Shown here: piece after piece, positions 1 through 8,437 of the stretch
How the letters are laid out: each line of letters starts with the position of its first letter
Numbering within the stretch: the first letter of the stretch is position 1
From: DASQFQ01 sp038238015
GTDB lineage: Bacteria; Actinomycetota; Thermoleophilia; Solirubrobacterales; Solirubrobacteraceae
Length of the DNA: 64,000 bases
Reading direction: 5' to 3'
Assembly: GCA_038238015.1 (NCBI GenBank)
Contig: JBBRYA010000004.1
Span: forward strand, 1-64,000
Translations under genes and position numbers: made by a program
The notes under the pieces: model-generated
Told to the model about the DNA's origin: nothing
What the model saw: the letters and a program-made list of their open reading frames with translations, nothing else
The model's database searches: none

Positions 1-552
1 ACGATCCTGCGCCTGCAGCGCGACGAGTTCCTGCCCCTGCGCGTCATCCGCCAGGAGCTCGCCTCCGGCCGCTCGGAGTCCGACGTGCCGACCGGCACCG
101 CCGCCCCGGAGGACCCGGACGGGCGGGCGGCGCGGCCGCGCGGGCGCCGGCCGAGCGTCACGGCCCCGCCCTCGGGCGCGCTGTACTCGCTCGACGACGT
201 CGTCGAGGAGACCGGCGCCGCCCCGCGCCTCGTGGCCGAGCTCGAGGACTTCGGGATCGTGGCCGGCGAGCTGCGCGGGGGGACCCGCTACTACGACGAG
301 ACCGAGCGCGAGATCGTGCGGGCGGCGGCCGAGCTCGCGCGCTACGGGGTGGCGGGGCGCAACCTGCGGGTGTTCCGCACCTCGGCCGAGCGCGAGGCCG
401 GGCTGCTGCAGCAGATCCTCGCCCCGTCGCTGCGCTCGCGCAATCCCGAGCGCCGCAAGGAGGCGCTCGAGGCGCTCGAGAACCTCGCCGCCGTGGCCTC
501 GCACCTCAAGCACCTGCTGCTCGTGCGCGACCTGCGCCGCATCGCCAAGTGA
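1..552 (+). CDS. MerR-family transcriptional regulator, FtsR-like (5' end missing)
   Basis: The reading frame is open from the first base, so the true start lies outside the window; 183 codons are visible. The first residues continue a MerR-type winged-helix (a stretch reading FLPLRVIRQEL). After a charged Pro/Arg linker, a second half carries an LSDDVVEETG-like helix and a helical tail beginning at LRVFRTSAEREAGL. This two-part layout matches the actinobacterial MerR proteins related to M. tuberculosis Rv1828 and corynebacterial FtsR, which control cell-division genes. The stop overlaps the apt start (GTGA), so the two are probably translated together. The function is inferred from family resemblance; the DNA target cannot be read here. 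Confidence 0.75.
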   Translation, partial: TILRLQRDEFLPLRVIRQELASGRSESDVPTGTAAPEDPDGRAARPRGRRPSVTAPPSGALYSLDDVVEETGAAPRLVAELEDFGIVAGELRGGTRYYDETEREIVRAAAELARYGVAGRNLRVFRTSAEREAGLLQQILAPSLRSRNPERRKEALEALENLAAVASHLKHLLLVRDLRRIAK

Positions 553-1079
553 GCACGACCGACCTGCGCGGCCTGATCCGCGACATCCCGGACTTCCCGC
601 GCGCCGGGATCATGTTCAAGGACATCACGCCGCTGCTGCTCGAGCCCGATGCGGTGCGCACGGCGGTCGACGCCCTCGCGGACTGGGCGAGGCCGCGCTC
701 GGTCGAGCTGGTGGTCGCCGCGGAAGCCCGCGGCTTCATCCTCGGCGCCGCCCTGGCGCTCGCGCTCGAGGCGGGCTTCGTGCCGGCGCGCAAGCCCGGC
801 AAGCTTCCCTCGGAAACCGTCTCTGCCGAGTACATCCTCGAGTACGGCATCGACGCGCTGGAGATGCACGCCGACGCGCTGGCGCACGGCGCGCGCGTGC
901 TGATCCACGACGACCTGCTGGCGACGGGCGGCACCGCGCTGGCGCTCGCCGAGCTGGTCGAGGGCCTGGGCGGGACCGTCGTCGGCTGCGCCTTCCTCGT
1001 GGAGCTCGAGTTCCTGGAGGGCCGCCGCCGGCTGGAGGGCTTCGACGTCCACGCCCTCGTCAGCTACGACGCCGAGTGA
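549..1079 (+). CDS. apt: Adenine phosphoribosyltransferase
   Basis: Converts adenine and PRPP to AMP in cytosolic purine salvage. The 176-residue product has the usual family length. It shows the APRT motifs in order: DFPRAGIMFKDITPLL near 14-30, EARGF at 59-63, RKPGKLPSET at 81-90, and the PRPP loop DDLLATGGTA at 121-130. The residue before the loop is His (IHDD) where Val is usual. The GTG start at 549 overlaps the preceding stop by four bases, and the stop overlaps the next gene in the same way, so the gene sits in a coupled run. Confidence 0.95.
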   Translation: MSTTDLRGLIRDIPDFPRAGIMFKDITPLLLEPDAVRTAVDALADWARPRSVELVVAAEARGFILGAALALALEAGFVPARKPGKLPSETVSAEYILEYGIDALEMHADALAHGARVLIHDDLLATGGTALALAELVEGLGGTVVGCAFLVELEFLEGRRRLEGFDVHALVSYDAE

Positions 1080-1513
1080 TCGTCCGCCGCTCACGCACGA
1101 TCGCCGCGCCGGTGGAGGACGTCTGGAGGATCGTGCGCAACCCTTACCACCTGCCGCGCTGGTGGCCGCGGACCGATCGCGTCGAGGGCGTCAGCGGGGC
1201 AGGCTGGACCTCGGTGCTGACGACCGACCGGGGCCGTTCGATCCGGGCCGACTACCGCGTCGAGCAGTCCCGAGGGCGCGAGCTGCGCCGCTGGTCGCAG
1301 GAGCTGGCGGGCACGCCGTTCGAGCGGCTGTTCGCCGAGGTGGTGACCGATCTGACGCTGGCCCCGGCCGGGGAGGGCACCGAAGTGGGGATCGAGGTGC
1401 GCCAGAAGCCGCGCGGCTGGGCGCGCTTCGGGGGCTTCATGCTGCGCCGCGCGACCAAGCGCCAGCTCGACGAGGCGCTCAAGGGCCTGGCGAGCGCGGT
1501 GGAGCCCGGTTGA
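1076..1513 (+). CDS. SRPBCC (START-like) family protein
   Basis: A 145-residue protein with the polyketide-cyclase/START pattern: an opening strand and helix (IAAPVEDVWRIVRNPYHLPRWW), then alternating strands and a long C-terminal helix with KRQLDEALKGL. Such folds bind hydrophobic ligands; the ligand here is unknown. GTG at 1076 overlaps the apt stop, and the stop overlaps the next start (TTGA), so it is co-translated with apt and the downstream flavoenzyme. The neighbouring AGPS-like oxidase suggests a lipid-related job, but that is only an inference. Confidence 0.8.
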   Translation: MIVRRSRTIAAPVEDVWRIVRNPYHLPRWWPRTDRVEGVSGAGWTSVLTTDRGRSIRADYRVEQSRGRELRRWSQELAGTPFERLFAEVVTDLTLAPAGEGTEVGIEVRQKPRGWARFGGFMLRRATKRQLDEALKGLASAVEPG

Positions 1514-3132
1514 GCCGCGAGCAGGTGTTCTGGGGCTGGGGCGAGCCCGGCGCCGGGCCCTCGCTGCCCGGCCACGCGGGCGAGTTCCTTCGCTCCGCGC
1601 TCGGCGTCGACGGCTCGATCGTCTCCGCCCCAGTGGCGCTCTCGGAGGTGCGGCTCGCGCCGCCCGCGCTCGGCGAGGAGGTCCGGCGGCGCCTGCAGGA
1701 GATCGTCGGGGCCGCGCACGTCCGCGAGGACCCCGAGGCCCGCGTGCTGCGCTGCCGCGGCAAGTCCTACCTCGACCTGCTGGCCCAGCGCGCGGGCGAC
1801 TGCGAGGCCGCGCCCGACGCCGTCGTCGCGCCGGGCGACGCCGCGCAGGTGCAGGCGGTGCTCTACGCGTGCGCGGAGGCGGGGGTGGCGGTCGTGCCGT
1901 TCGGGGGCGGCACGAGCGTGGTCGGCGGCCTCGAGCCGCTGCGCGGGCGCTTCGGAGCGCTGATCTCGCTCGACCTCGGCCGCCTGGCGGGCCTGATGAC
2001 GGTCGACGCGCGCTCGCTGACCGCGGTGCTGGCGGCCGGCACGCGGCTCCCAGAGGCCGATCGCGCGCTGGCGGCACACGGGCTCACGCTCGGCCACGTG
2101 CCGCAGAGCTACGAGTGGGCGACGGTCGGCGGCTGCGTGGCGACGCGCTCGGCCGGACAGTCCTCGGCGGGCCGCGGGCGCATCGAGGACAACGTGGTGG
2201 CACTGCGCTGCGCGACGCCGATGGGCGAGCTGGCCACCCTCGGGGCCCCGGCCACCGCGGCGGGCCCCTCGGTGCGCGAGCTGGTCGTGGGGTCGGAGGG
2301 GACGCTCGGGGCGATCTCGGAGGTCACCCTGCGCGTGTTCCGGCTCGCCGCGAGCTCGCGCTACGAGGGCTGGTTCTTTCGCACCTTCGAGGAGGGCTGC
2401 GCGGCGCTGCGTGCGCTCGTCCAGGCCGGTGTGGCGCCGGACGTCGCGCGGCTCTCAGACCGTGACGAGACCGCGATGTCGCTGGCGCTCGCCGGCTCGG
2501 CCGGGCTCAAGGCGCGGGCCGGCGGAGCGATGCTGCGCGCCCGCGGCTACCGGGATGGCTGCCTGCTGATCGCGGGCTGGGAGGGGGGTGCCGAGGCACT
2601 GGCCCGGCGCCGGGCCCCCGGTGCGCGCCTGCTGCGCGCGGGCGGCGCCATGGCCGTCGGCGGCGGGCCGGGCGAGGCCTGGCGCGCGTCGCGCTTCGCC
2701 GCGCCTCATCTGCGCGACGATCTGCTCGACCGCGGCGTGCTCGTCGAGACGCTCGAGACCGCGACGAGCTGGTCGGCGCTCGGGTCGCTGCACCGCGACG
2801 TGCGCAGTGCGCTCCACGGCGCGCTGGGCGACCGCGTCCTCGTGGCGTGCCACGTGTCTCACGTCTACGCGACCGGCACCTCGCTCTACTTCACGGTGCT
2901 CACGGCGCAGGACCGCGGCGACCCCGTCGGGCAGTGGCGGCGGGCCAAGGCGGCGGCGAGCGAAGCGATCGCCGCGGCCGGCGCGACGATCACCCACCAC
3001 CACGGCGTCGGGCGCGACCACGTGCCGTGGCTGGGAGCCGAGGCCGGCCCGCTGGGGCTCGAGCTGCTGCGCGCGGTGCGCGAGCGCTGCGACCCGGCCG
3101 GGGTGATGAACCCCGGGAAGCTCCTCGCCTGA
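1510..3132 (+). CDS. FAD-binding oxidase, alkyldihydroxyacetonephosphate synthase-like
   Basis: A flavoprotein of the vanillyl-alcohol-oxidase superfamily, 540 residues. The FAD_binding_4 domain is clear: VVPFGGGTSVVGG at about 128-140, then VGGCVATRSAGQ. The C-terminal FAD-oxidase domain ends with HHHGVGRDH near 496-504 and DPAGVMNPGKLL. The triple-His motif is typical of alkyl-DHAP synthase and its bacterial relatives, which make ether-lipid precursors. Bacterial members often have other or unknown substrates, so ether-lipid synthesis is not certain. The TTG at 1510 is preferred because it overlaps the previous stop by four bases, as elsewhere in this run, and gives a sensible N-terminus. 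Confidence 0.85.
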   Translation: MSREQVFWGWGEPGAGPSLPGHAGEFLRSALGVDGSIVSAPVALSEVRLAPPALGEEVRRRLQEIVGAAHVREDPEARVLRCRGKSYLDLLAQRAGDCEAAPDAVVAPGDAAQVQAVLYACAEAGVAVVPFGGGTSVVGGLEPLRGRFGALISLDLGRLAGLMTVDARSLTAVLAAGTRLPEADRALAAHGLTLGHVPQSYEWATVGGCVATRSAGQSSAGRGRIEDNVVALRCATPMGELATLGAPATAAGPSVRELVVGSEGTLGAISEVTLRVFRLAASSRYEGWFFRTFEEGCAALRALVQAGVAPDVARLSDRDETAMSLALAGSAGLKARAGGAMLRARGYRDGCLLIAGWEGGAEALARRRAPGARLLRAGGAMAVGGGPGEAWRASRFAAPHLRDDLLDRGVLVETLETATSWSALGSLHRDVRSALHGALGDRVLVACHVSHVYATGTSLYFTVLTAQDRGDPVGQWRRAKAAASEAIAAAGATITHHHGVGRDHVPWLGAEAGPLGLELLRAVRERCDPAGVMNPGKLLA

Positions 3133-3135
3133 GCG

Positions 3136-4230
3136 CTACTTGCCGCTGGTGGGGAGCTTGCCGCTGAGGACGATCGGGCCCGGCTGCCTGGAGGTCTGCG
3201 ACGTGTCGCGCGAGACGACGACGCGCTTGTAGGTCCCGAGCCAGCCCGCGAACTTGGCGACGTCCTCCTGCCGGGGCCCGGTCGTGCCGAGCTTGCCGTC
3301 GGCGGCCACGGGGGCGGCGTAGCCGAGGCGCTGGGCCTTGCTGCCGGGGCCCACCAGCCAGATGGCGTAGGCCTCCTTGGAGCGGCTGGCGGGCACGCCG
3401 GTGCCTTCGAGCGTGAACGCCAGCTGGCTCTGGGCCGAGTAGAACTTCATGATCGCCCCGGCCTTGGGCGCCAGCTTGGAGCCGGTGAGGCCGATCTGGC
3501 CGACGGCGGTCGGCGTGGCGACGGCGGTGGCCGTCGGGGTCGCGGAGGCCGAGGCCGAGGCCGAGGCTGAGGTCCCGCTCTTCTTGTCGTCGCCCTTGAA
3601 GACGAACAGCCACAGCGGTACCGCGATCGCCAGGATCGCGAGCAGGCCGATGAGCAGTGCGCCGCCGAGGCGGGAGGACGGCCGCGCGGGGCGCCTGGGG
3701 GCGTCGCCCGGTGCGGAGGGCTCCGCGACCGCCGCGGGGTCGGCGCGAAGCGGACGAGGGCGGGGCCGCGGCGCGTCGCGGCCCGCGGCGACCGGGTCCT
3801 CGGCGGCGCCCTCGGCGACCTCAGGCTCGGCGACCGCAATCGCGGCCGCGGGCTCCGCGGCCGTGGCCGCTGCCCCGGCCGGAGTCCGCAGCGCCGGGAT
3901 CTCCGCCACCGCCGCGCCGCCGACGTCGCCGAGCGCCGCCGAGACGCTCTCGGCCCACTCGCGCGCCGGGCCCGGCCGTGCCAGCAGCCGCCGCGCCGCC
4001 TGGCGCGGCTTGCCGTTCTGCTGGCCGAGCAGGAAGTCACCGAGCGCCGCGACCTTGTCGGCCGGCAGCTCCACCTCCGGGGCGAGCGAGTCGAGCCCGC
4101 TGTGCGCGCGGGCGCGCACGGCGTCCTCGGAGATCTTCAGCAGCTCGGCGATCTGGGTGTAGGAGCGGCCTCGCTGGAGAACGAGCTGGAGGACCGCGCG
4201 CTGGTCCGGGGCGAGGGCGTCAAGAGGCAT
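3136..4230 (-). CDS. Sigma-70 region 4-like HTH fused through one membrane helix to an RskA-like extracytoplasmic domain
   Basis: A 364-residue single-pass membrane protein. Residues 1-50 read as sigma-factor region 4 (APDQRAVLQLVLQRGRSYTQIAELL, then ISEDAVRARAHSGL), the part that binds the -35 element. Residues 100-180 are Ala/Pro-rich. A membrane helix spans about 181-201. After a Ser/Ala-Thr/Pro linker, residues 225-364 resemble the C-terminal domain of the anti-sigma factor RskA (FTLEGTGVP, then YAIWLVGPG). No sigma region 2 is present, so it is not a complete sigma factor. ATG at 4230 is chosen over an upstream ATG at 4281 because the latter would run into the divergent thioesterase gene. 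The role is unknown; a membrane-tethered transcription regulator is plausible. Confidence 0.8.
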   Translation of the reverse strand: MPLDALAPDQRAVLQLVLQRGRSYTQIAELLKISEDAVRARAHSGLDSLAPEVELPADKVAALGDFLLGQQNGKPRQAARRLLARPGPAREWAESVSAALGDVGGAAVAEIPALRTPAGAAATAAEPAAAIAVAEPEVAEGAAEDPVAAGRDAPRPRPRPLRADPAAVAEPSAPGDAPRRPARPSSRLGGALLIGLLAILAIAVPLWLFVFKGDDKKSGTSASASASASATPTATAVATPTAVGQIGLTGSKLAPKAGAIMKFYSAQSQLAFTLEGTGVPASRSKEAYAIWLVGPGSKAQRLGYAAPVAADGKLGTTGPRQEDVAKFAGWLGTYKRVVVSRDTSQTSRQPGPIVLSGKLPTSGK

Positions 4231-4250
4231 CAGCGAGCACAGAGGGTAGT

Positions 4251-4670
4251 GTGCGGCCCGCCTTGGACCTGCAATTTCCAATAAAGAGCGTCGAAGGATT
4301 CGATGCGCTCTACGGCCTCGAGGTGCTGGACGCGACCGAGGAGGAGGCGAGTGCGCAGGTCGTCATCTGCGACGAGCTCAAGCAACCCGCCGGCCTTGTC
4401 CACGGGGGCGTGCTCGCCTCGATCGCCGAGTCGCTTGCGTCGATGGCGACCTGGATGGCGGTCAGCGGCGAGGGCAAGAGCGCCCAGGGCCTGTCCAACC
4501 AGACCTCGTTCCTGCGCCCGCTCGTCGAGGGCACGATCCACGCCGTCGCGCGCCGCCGTCACAAGGGCCGCACGACCTGGGTCTGGGAGGTCGACATCAG
4601 CGACGACCAGGGGCGCCTGTGCGCGCTGGTGCGGATGACGGTCGCCGTGCGCGAGGCGCCCGCGAGCTAG
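4251..4670 (+). CDS. PaaI-family hotdog thioesterase
   Basis: A 139-residue hotdog-fold protein with the PaaI/YbgC signature LVHGGVLASIAES (about 47-59) and QTSFLRPLVEGTIHA. Such enzymes hydrolyse acyl-CoA or aryl-CoA thioesters in the cytosol; the substrate cannot be told. GTG at 4251 is taken as the start; TTG at 4263 is an alternative. Only 20 bases separate it from the divergent membrane regulator, so the two promoters overlap. Its TAG stop shares the CTAG at 4667-4670 with the opposing nadE stop. Confidence 0.85.
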   Translation: MRPALDLQFPIKSVEGFDALYGLEVLDATEEEASAQVVICDELKQPAGLVHGGVLASIAESLASMATWMAVSGEGKSAQGLSNQTSFLRPLVEGTIHAVARRRHKGRTTWVWEVDISDDQGRLCALVRMTVAVREAPAS

Positions 4671-6406
4671 CCCCGATATCCGTTCGTGATCGGCATGCGC
4701 CGGTCGCGGCCGAACGCACGCGGGGTGATCTTGATGCCCGGAGGCGCCTGGCGGCGCTTGTACTCCGCGCGGTCCACGAGCGCGAGCACCTGCTCGACCG
4801 CGTCGCCCGGCAGGCCCAGCAGCTCGAGCTGCGTGCGGTCGGCGTCCTCCTCGACGTAGGCCTCGAGGATCGCGTCGAGGGTCGGGTAGTCGGGCAGCGA
4901 GTCGGCGTCGGTCTGGTCGGCGCGCAGCTCGGCGCTCGGCGGGCGGGTGACGACGGACTCGGGCACCGGGCCGTCCTCGCCGTTGCGCTCGGCCACGAGC
5001 CGGTAGACGAGCGTCTTGGGCACGTCCTTGATCACCGCGAAGCCGCCGGCGGAGTCGCCGTAGAGCGTCGAATAGCCGACGGCGTTCTCGGACTTGTTGC
5101 CGGTCGTGAGCACCAGCCAGCCGAACTTGTTCGACAGCGCCATCAGCAGGTTCCCGCGGATCCGCGCCTGCAGGTTCTCCTCGGTGAGGTCGGGCTCGCG
5201 GCCCGCGAAGGCGCCGGCCAGCATGCCCTCGTAGGCCTCCATCGCCGGCGCGATCGGCAGCTCGATCAGCTCGACGCCGAGGTTCGCGGCGAGGCGCTCG
5301 GCGTCCGAGCGCGTGCCCTCGGAGGAGTAGCGCGAGGGCATCGTCACGCAGGTCACGCGCTCTGCGCCCAGCGCGTCGACCGCGACCAGCGCGACCAGGG
5401 TCGAATCGATCCCGCCCGAGAGCCCGAGCACGACGTGCTCGAAGCCGTTCTTGCCCACGTAGTCGCGTACGCCGAGCGTGAGCGCCGCGTAGACCTCGGC
5501 CTCGGGGGAGAGCAGCGGGGCCAGCTCGCCGCCGAGGCGCTCGGCGTGTTCGCGCTCCGGGCGCTCGACCCGCCCCAGGTGGCGAACCTCGGGCAGCACG
5601 CGGCGCACCGGCGGGCGCAGGCGCGCGTCGCGTAGGCGCGCGGTCACCGCCGCCTGCAGGTCGACGGTGGCCACCACCAGCCCCTCGGCGAACTGGGGGC
5701 CGCGCGCGAGCACGGTGCCCTCGTGGTCGACGAGCAGCGAGTGGCCGTCGAAGACCAGCTCGTCCTGGCCGCCCACGAGGTTGCAGAAGGCGACCGCGCA
5801 GAGGTTGTCGCGCGCGCGCTGGGCGATCATCCGCTCGCGCTGGTGGCCCTTGCCGGCGTGGTAGGGCGAGGCGGAGAGGTTGACGATCAGCGACGCCCCC
5901 GCGAGCGCCTCGTCTGACTCGGGCGGGCCCGGAGTCCAGATGTCCTCGCAGATCGTCAGCCCGAGGCGGGCGTCGCCGAAGTCGAGCACGGCGCCCGACT
6001 CGCCGGCCTGGAAGTAGCGCTGCTCGTCGAACACCCCGTAGTTGGGCAGCAGGTTCTTGCGGTAGACGCCCGCGATCTGGCCCTCCGCCAGCACGGCCAG
6101 CGCGTTGTAGACGTCGTCGCCGCGCTCGGGGAAGCCGACCAGCGCGACGATGTCGCGCGCGTCGGCGGCCAGCTCGGCCACCGCGGCGTTGGCGTCGGCG
6201 AGGAAGTGCTCCTTGAGCAGCAGGTCCTCGGGCGGGTAGCCCGTGATCGCGAGCTCCGGGAACAGCACGAGCTCCGCACCCGCGTCGCGAGCCTCGGCCA
6301 TCCGGTCGCGCACCATCCGCACGTTGCCCTCGACGTCGCCGACGCGCGTGTCGATCTGCGCGAGCGCGATACGAAGCGGAGCAGGCCGTCTGGGCATGCC
6401 CTGCAT
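4667..6406 (-). CDS. nadE: Glutamine-dependent NAD+ synthetase
   Basis: Makes NAD+ from nicotinic acid adenine dinucleotide, ATP and glutamine. The 579-residue protein has an N-terminal glutaminase (nitrilase) domain with the catalytic triad visible as E51 (FPELAITGYPPE), K117 (YRKNLLPNYG) and C153 (LTICEDIW). The C-terminal synthetase has the PP-loop LSGGIDST at about 329-336 and ends with KITPRAFGRDRRMPITNGYRG. Length and order fit the two-domain bacterial type. ATG at 6406 lies four bases after the upstream stop; ATG at 6397 is a second possibility. Its stop codon is on the same CTAG as the convergent thioesterase stop. Confidence 0.95.
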   Translation of the reverse strand: MQGMPRRPAPLRIALAQIDTRVGDVEGNVRMVRDRMAEARDAGAELVLFPELAITGYPPEDLLLKEHFLADANAAVAELAADARDIVALVGFPERGDDVYNALAVLAEGQIAGVYRKNLLPNYGVFDEQRYFQAGESGAVLDFGDARLGLTICEDIWTPGPPESDEALAGASLIVNLSASPYHAGKGHQRERMIAQRARDNLCAVAFCNLVGGQDELVFDGHSLLVDHEGTVLARGPQFAEGLVVATVDLQAAVTARLRDARLRPPVRRVLPEVRHLGRVERPEREHAERLGGELAPLLSPEAEVYAALTLGVRDYVGKNGFEHVVLGLSGGIDSTLVALVAVDALGAERVTCVTMPSRYSSEGTRSDAERLAANLGVELIELPIAPAMEAYEGMLAGAFAGREPDLTEENLQARIRGNLLMALSNKFGWLVLTTGNKSENAVGYSTLYGDSAGGFAVIKDVPKTLVYRLVAERNGEDGPVPESVVTRPPSAELRADQTDADSLPDYPTLDAILEAYVEEDADRTQLELLGLPGDAVEQVLALVDRAEYKRRQAPPGIKITPRAFGRDRRMPITNGYRG

Positions 6407-6410
6407 GGTG

Positions 6411-6893
6411 TCAGGCGGCGTTGCGGCACGGCTTCGGCGCGCCGTGCCCCAGCCACGCGTCGGTGAACGCGCGCAGCTGCCGATCGCGGGCCCCGGCCGC
6501 CTGCAGCCGGCGCTGCCAGGCGAGTGCCAGCACACCGCGCGTCCCGGGCAGGCGGGCGAGCACCACCGCCTGGCCGGCGGCCGCGAGCTCTGAGTCAAAC
6601 GGCCCGGCGAGCTCGTGCTGGAGCGCCTTCAGGCCCTTGGGCGGCCGGGCCGGTCCGTAGGCGAGCACGACGTCGCCCGCCGCCAGCGCGCCGTCGAGCT
6701 GCTCGCGCGAGAGCGCGCCCGCGTCGTGCGCGATCGAGGCCGTGCCGCCGGGGCAGCGCCCAGCGACCTTCTCGCCGGGGCCCGTGCGCCCCGTCACCTG
6801 TGCGGCGTCGCGGCTCTGCAGCACCAGGATCGCGCCGGCCACGACCGCCAGCACGAGCACGACGCCGGCCAGGGCGAGCAGAGCCCGCCGCAC
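6411..6893 (-). CDS. Membrane-anchored DUF3105-like protein
   Basis: A 160-residue protein with an N-terminal membrane helix (ALLALAGVVLVLAVVAGAILVL, about residues 4-25) and an outside domain containing a VVLAYGPARPPKGLKAL segment and a C-terminal FTDAWLGHGAPKPC. The pattern resembles DUF3105, whose members have an LEHG-like strand, an AWxxxL motif and a GPxxxC end; the match is from memory and moderate. GTG at 6893 overlaps the stop of the upstream acyltransferase. Function is unknown. Its two cysteines (CPGG and the C-terminal PKPC) are on the outer side and could pair. Confidence 0.6.
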   Translation of the reverse strand: MRRALLALAGVVLVLAVVAGAILVLQSRDAAQVTGRTGPGEKVAGRCPGGTASIAHDAGALSREQLDGALAAGDVVLAYGPARPPKGLKALQHELAGPFDSELAAAGQAVVLARLPGTRGVLALAWQRRLQAAGARDRQLRAFTDAWLGHGAPKPCRNAA

Positions 6894-6894
6894 C

Positions 6895-8346
6895 TCAGTG
6901 CCGCGCGGCGGGTCGCGTGCCGGCCGGGGCGGACCCGGCGTGGCCGTTGCGCGTGCCCAGGCCCGCCGCGGCGCCCAGCTCGGCGATCGCCTCACGCAGC
7001 ATGCGGGCGAGGTCGTCGAGGTCGGGCACGGCGTCGTAGTCAACGAGCAGGCCGAAGTTGATCGTGCCGTCGTAGGACATGATCGCGATGCCCAGCGCGG
7101 TGTTGCGCACGAGCGGGACCTGCGGGTAGAGCCGAAGCAGGCGCCGGCCGAGCAGGAACAGCGGGAACTGCGGGCCCGGGACGTTGGTCACGGTGAGGTT
7201 GAACATCCGCTGCTGGGACTGCAGCCGCGCGGCCTGGGTGAGAACGGTCGGCGGCGCGAACCCGGCGAGCTGGGTGAGCATCTCCGCGCCGACGGCCTGC
7301 CCGGACTCCTTGACGCCCGCCATCGCGGCTCCGACGATCGCGAGGCGCTCGAGCGGGTCATCGGCGTAGACGGGCAGCGGCGTGTACATCGCGCTGACCC
7401 GGTTGCCGAGCGCGCCGCGCTCGGCCTCGGCGCGCACGGACATCGGGACCATCGCCTTGAGCTCGACCTCGCTCGTGTCGTGCCCGTTGGCGCGCATGTG
7501 CGCGCGCAGCGCCCCGGTGACCGAGGCGAGCACGACGTCGTTGACCGTGCCGCCGAGCGCCTCCTTGATCGCCTTGAAGTGCGCGAGGTCCCCGTCGACC
7601 CACGCGAAGCGCCGGTGCGGGCCGATCGGGACGTTATAGGGGCTTCCCGGCGCCGCCTGGATGCTCGCGGTCACCACCGAGCCGATCGCCCCGGCGGCCC
7701 TGGCCAGCCGCCCCGCGGTGCGCTCGGGGTGGGCGAGAGCGCCGGTGGCGGCTCGCGCGAGGTCCAGAGGCGCAGAGGCGCGCTCGGTCACCGAGTCCGC
7801 GACCAGCGCCGCGGCACTCGGCTCCGGGCGCGGGACCCAGGCGGGCGGCGGCTGGGGCGGGGGCGCCGGCTCGGCCTCGAGGTCGAAGAGCACGGTGGCG
7901 ATGTCCACGCCCGAGACGCCGTCCACGAGGCAGTGATGGGTCTTGGTGATCAGCGCGAAGCGCCCGCCCTCGACCTGGTCGACGAGCCAGATCTCCCATA
8001 GCGGCTTGGTGCGGTCCAGCCGCTGGGCGAGCACGCGCCCCGCGAGGTTGCGCAGCTGCTCGAGGCTGGCGGGCTCGGGCAGCGCCGTGTGGCGCACGTG
8101 GTAGCCCGGGTTGAAGCGCGGGTCGTCGACCCACACCGGCCGCGCCTGCGCGAGCGGGGGGAAGGCGAGCTTCTGGCGATAGCGCGGCACCAGGTGCAGG
8201 CGCGAGTGCAGCTGCTCGGCGAACTGCTCGTAGACCGGCGCGCGGCCCTCGAACAGCAGGCAGGACCCGACGTGCATCTGGGCGCCGGCGTCCTCGAGCG
8301 CGAGGAAGGAGGCGTCCAGGCCGCTGAGGCGATCGGGGTTGGGCAT
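6895..8346 (-). CDS. WS/DGAT-type wax ester/diacylglycerol O-acyltransferase
   Basis: Esterifies acyl-CoA to diacylglycerol or long-chain alcohols, giving storage lipids at the membrane/lipid-body surface. The 483-residue protein opens with LSGLDASFLALED, has the catalytic HHxxxDG motif as THHCLVDGVSG near residue 133, and later NDVVLASVTGALR and a PxGPxxPLFLLGR segment, all typical of actinobacterial WS/DGATs. ATG at 8346 is chosen over 8364 because GGGAG lies nine bases upstream. That Shine-Dalgarno sits in one arm of a perfect GCGGGAG-T-CTCCCGC palindrome (8348-8362), which could affect initiation. Downstream the DUF3105-like gene overlaps by coupling. Confidence 0.93.
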   Translation of the reverse strand: MPNPDRLSGLDASFLALEDAGAQMHVGSCLLFEGRAPVYEQFAEQLHSRLHLVPRYRQKLAFPPLAQARPVWVDDPRFNPGYHVRHTALPEPASLEQLRNLAGRVLAQRLDRTKPLWEIWLVDQVEGGRFALITKTHHCLVDGVSGVDIATVLFDLEAEPAPPPQPPPAWVPRPEPSAAALVADSVTERASAPLDLARAATGALAHPERTAGRLARAAGAIGSVVTASIQAAPGSPYNVPIGPHRRFAWVDGDLAHFKAIKEALGGTVNDVVLASVTGALRAHMRANGHDTSEVELKAMVPMSVRAEAERGALGNRVSAMYTPLPVYADDPLERLAIVGAAMAGVKESGQAVGAEMLTQLAGFAPPTVLTQAARLQSQQRMFNLTVTNVPGPQFPLFLLGRRLLRLYPQVPLVRNTALGIAIMSYDGTINFGLLVDYDAVPDLDDLARMLREAIAELGAAAGLGTRNGHAGSAPAGTRPAARH

Positions 8347-8398
8347 CGCGGGAGTCTCCCGCATCGGGCGGGCTCTCGCGAGGGTTCAACAGATATGT

Positions 8399-8425
8399 TT
8401 GACAAGCTTCAACACCGCGTATAAT
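8399..8425 (+). promoter_or_regulatory. Consensus sigma-70 promoter of the ECF sigma gene
   Basis: TTGACA (8399-8404) and TATAAT (8420-8425) are both perfect consensus hexamers, separated by 15 bases. They stand 13 bases before the ATG at 8438. Perfect hexamers are rare in this GC-rich window; the spacing is two bases shorter than optimal. Confidence 0.7.
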
Positions 8426-8437
8426 GTGAGTCACGAC

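Noticed and set aside
3541..3572. Simple repeat in the Ser/Ala linker of the sigma/RskA-like protein as a phase-variable tract
   Set aside because: The GAGGCC-like units are in-frame hexamers and imperfect; changes would only alter linker length, so no switching is implied.
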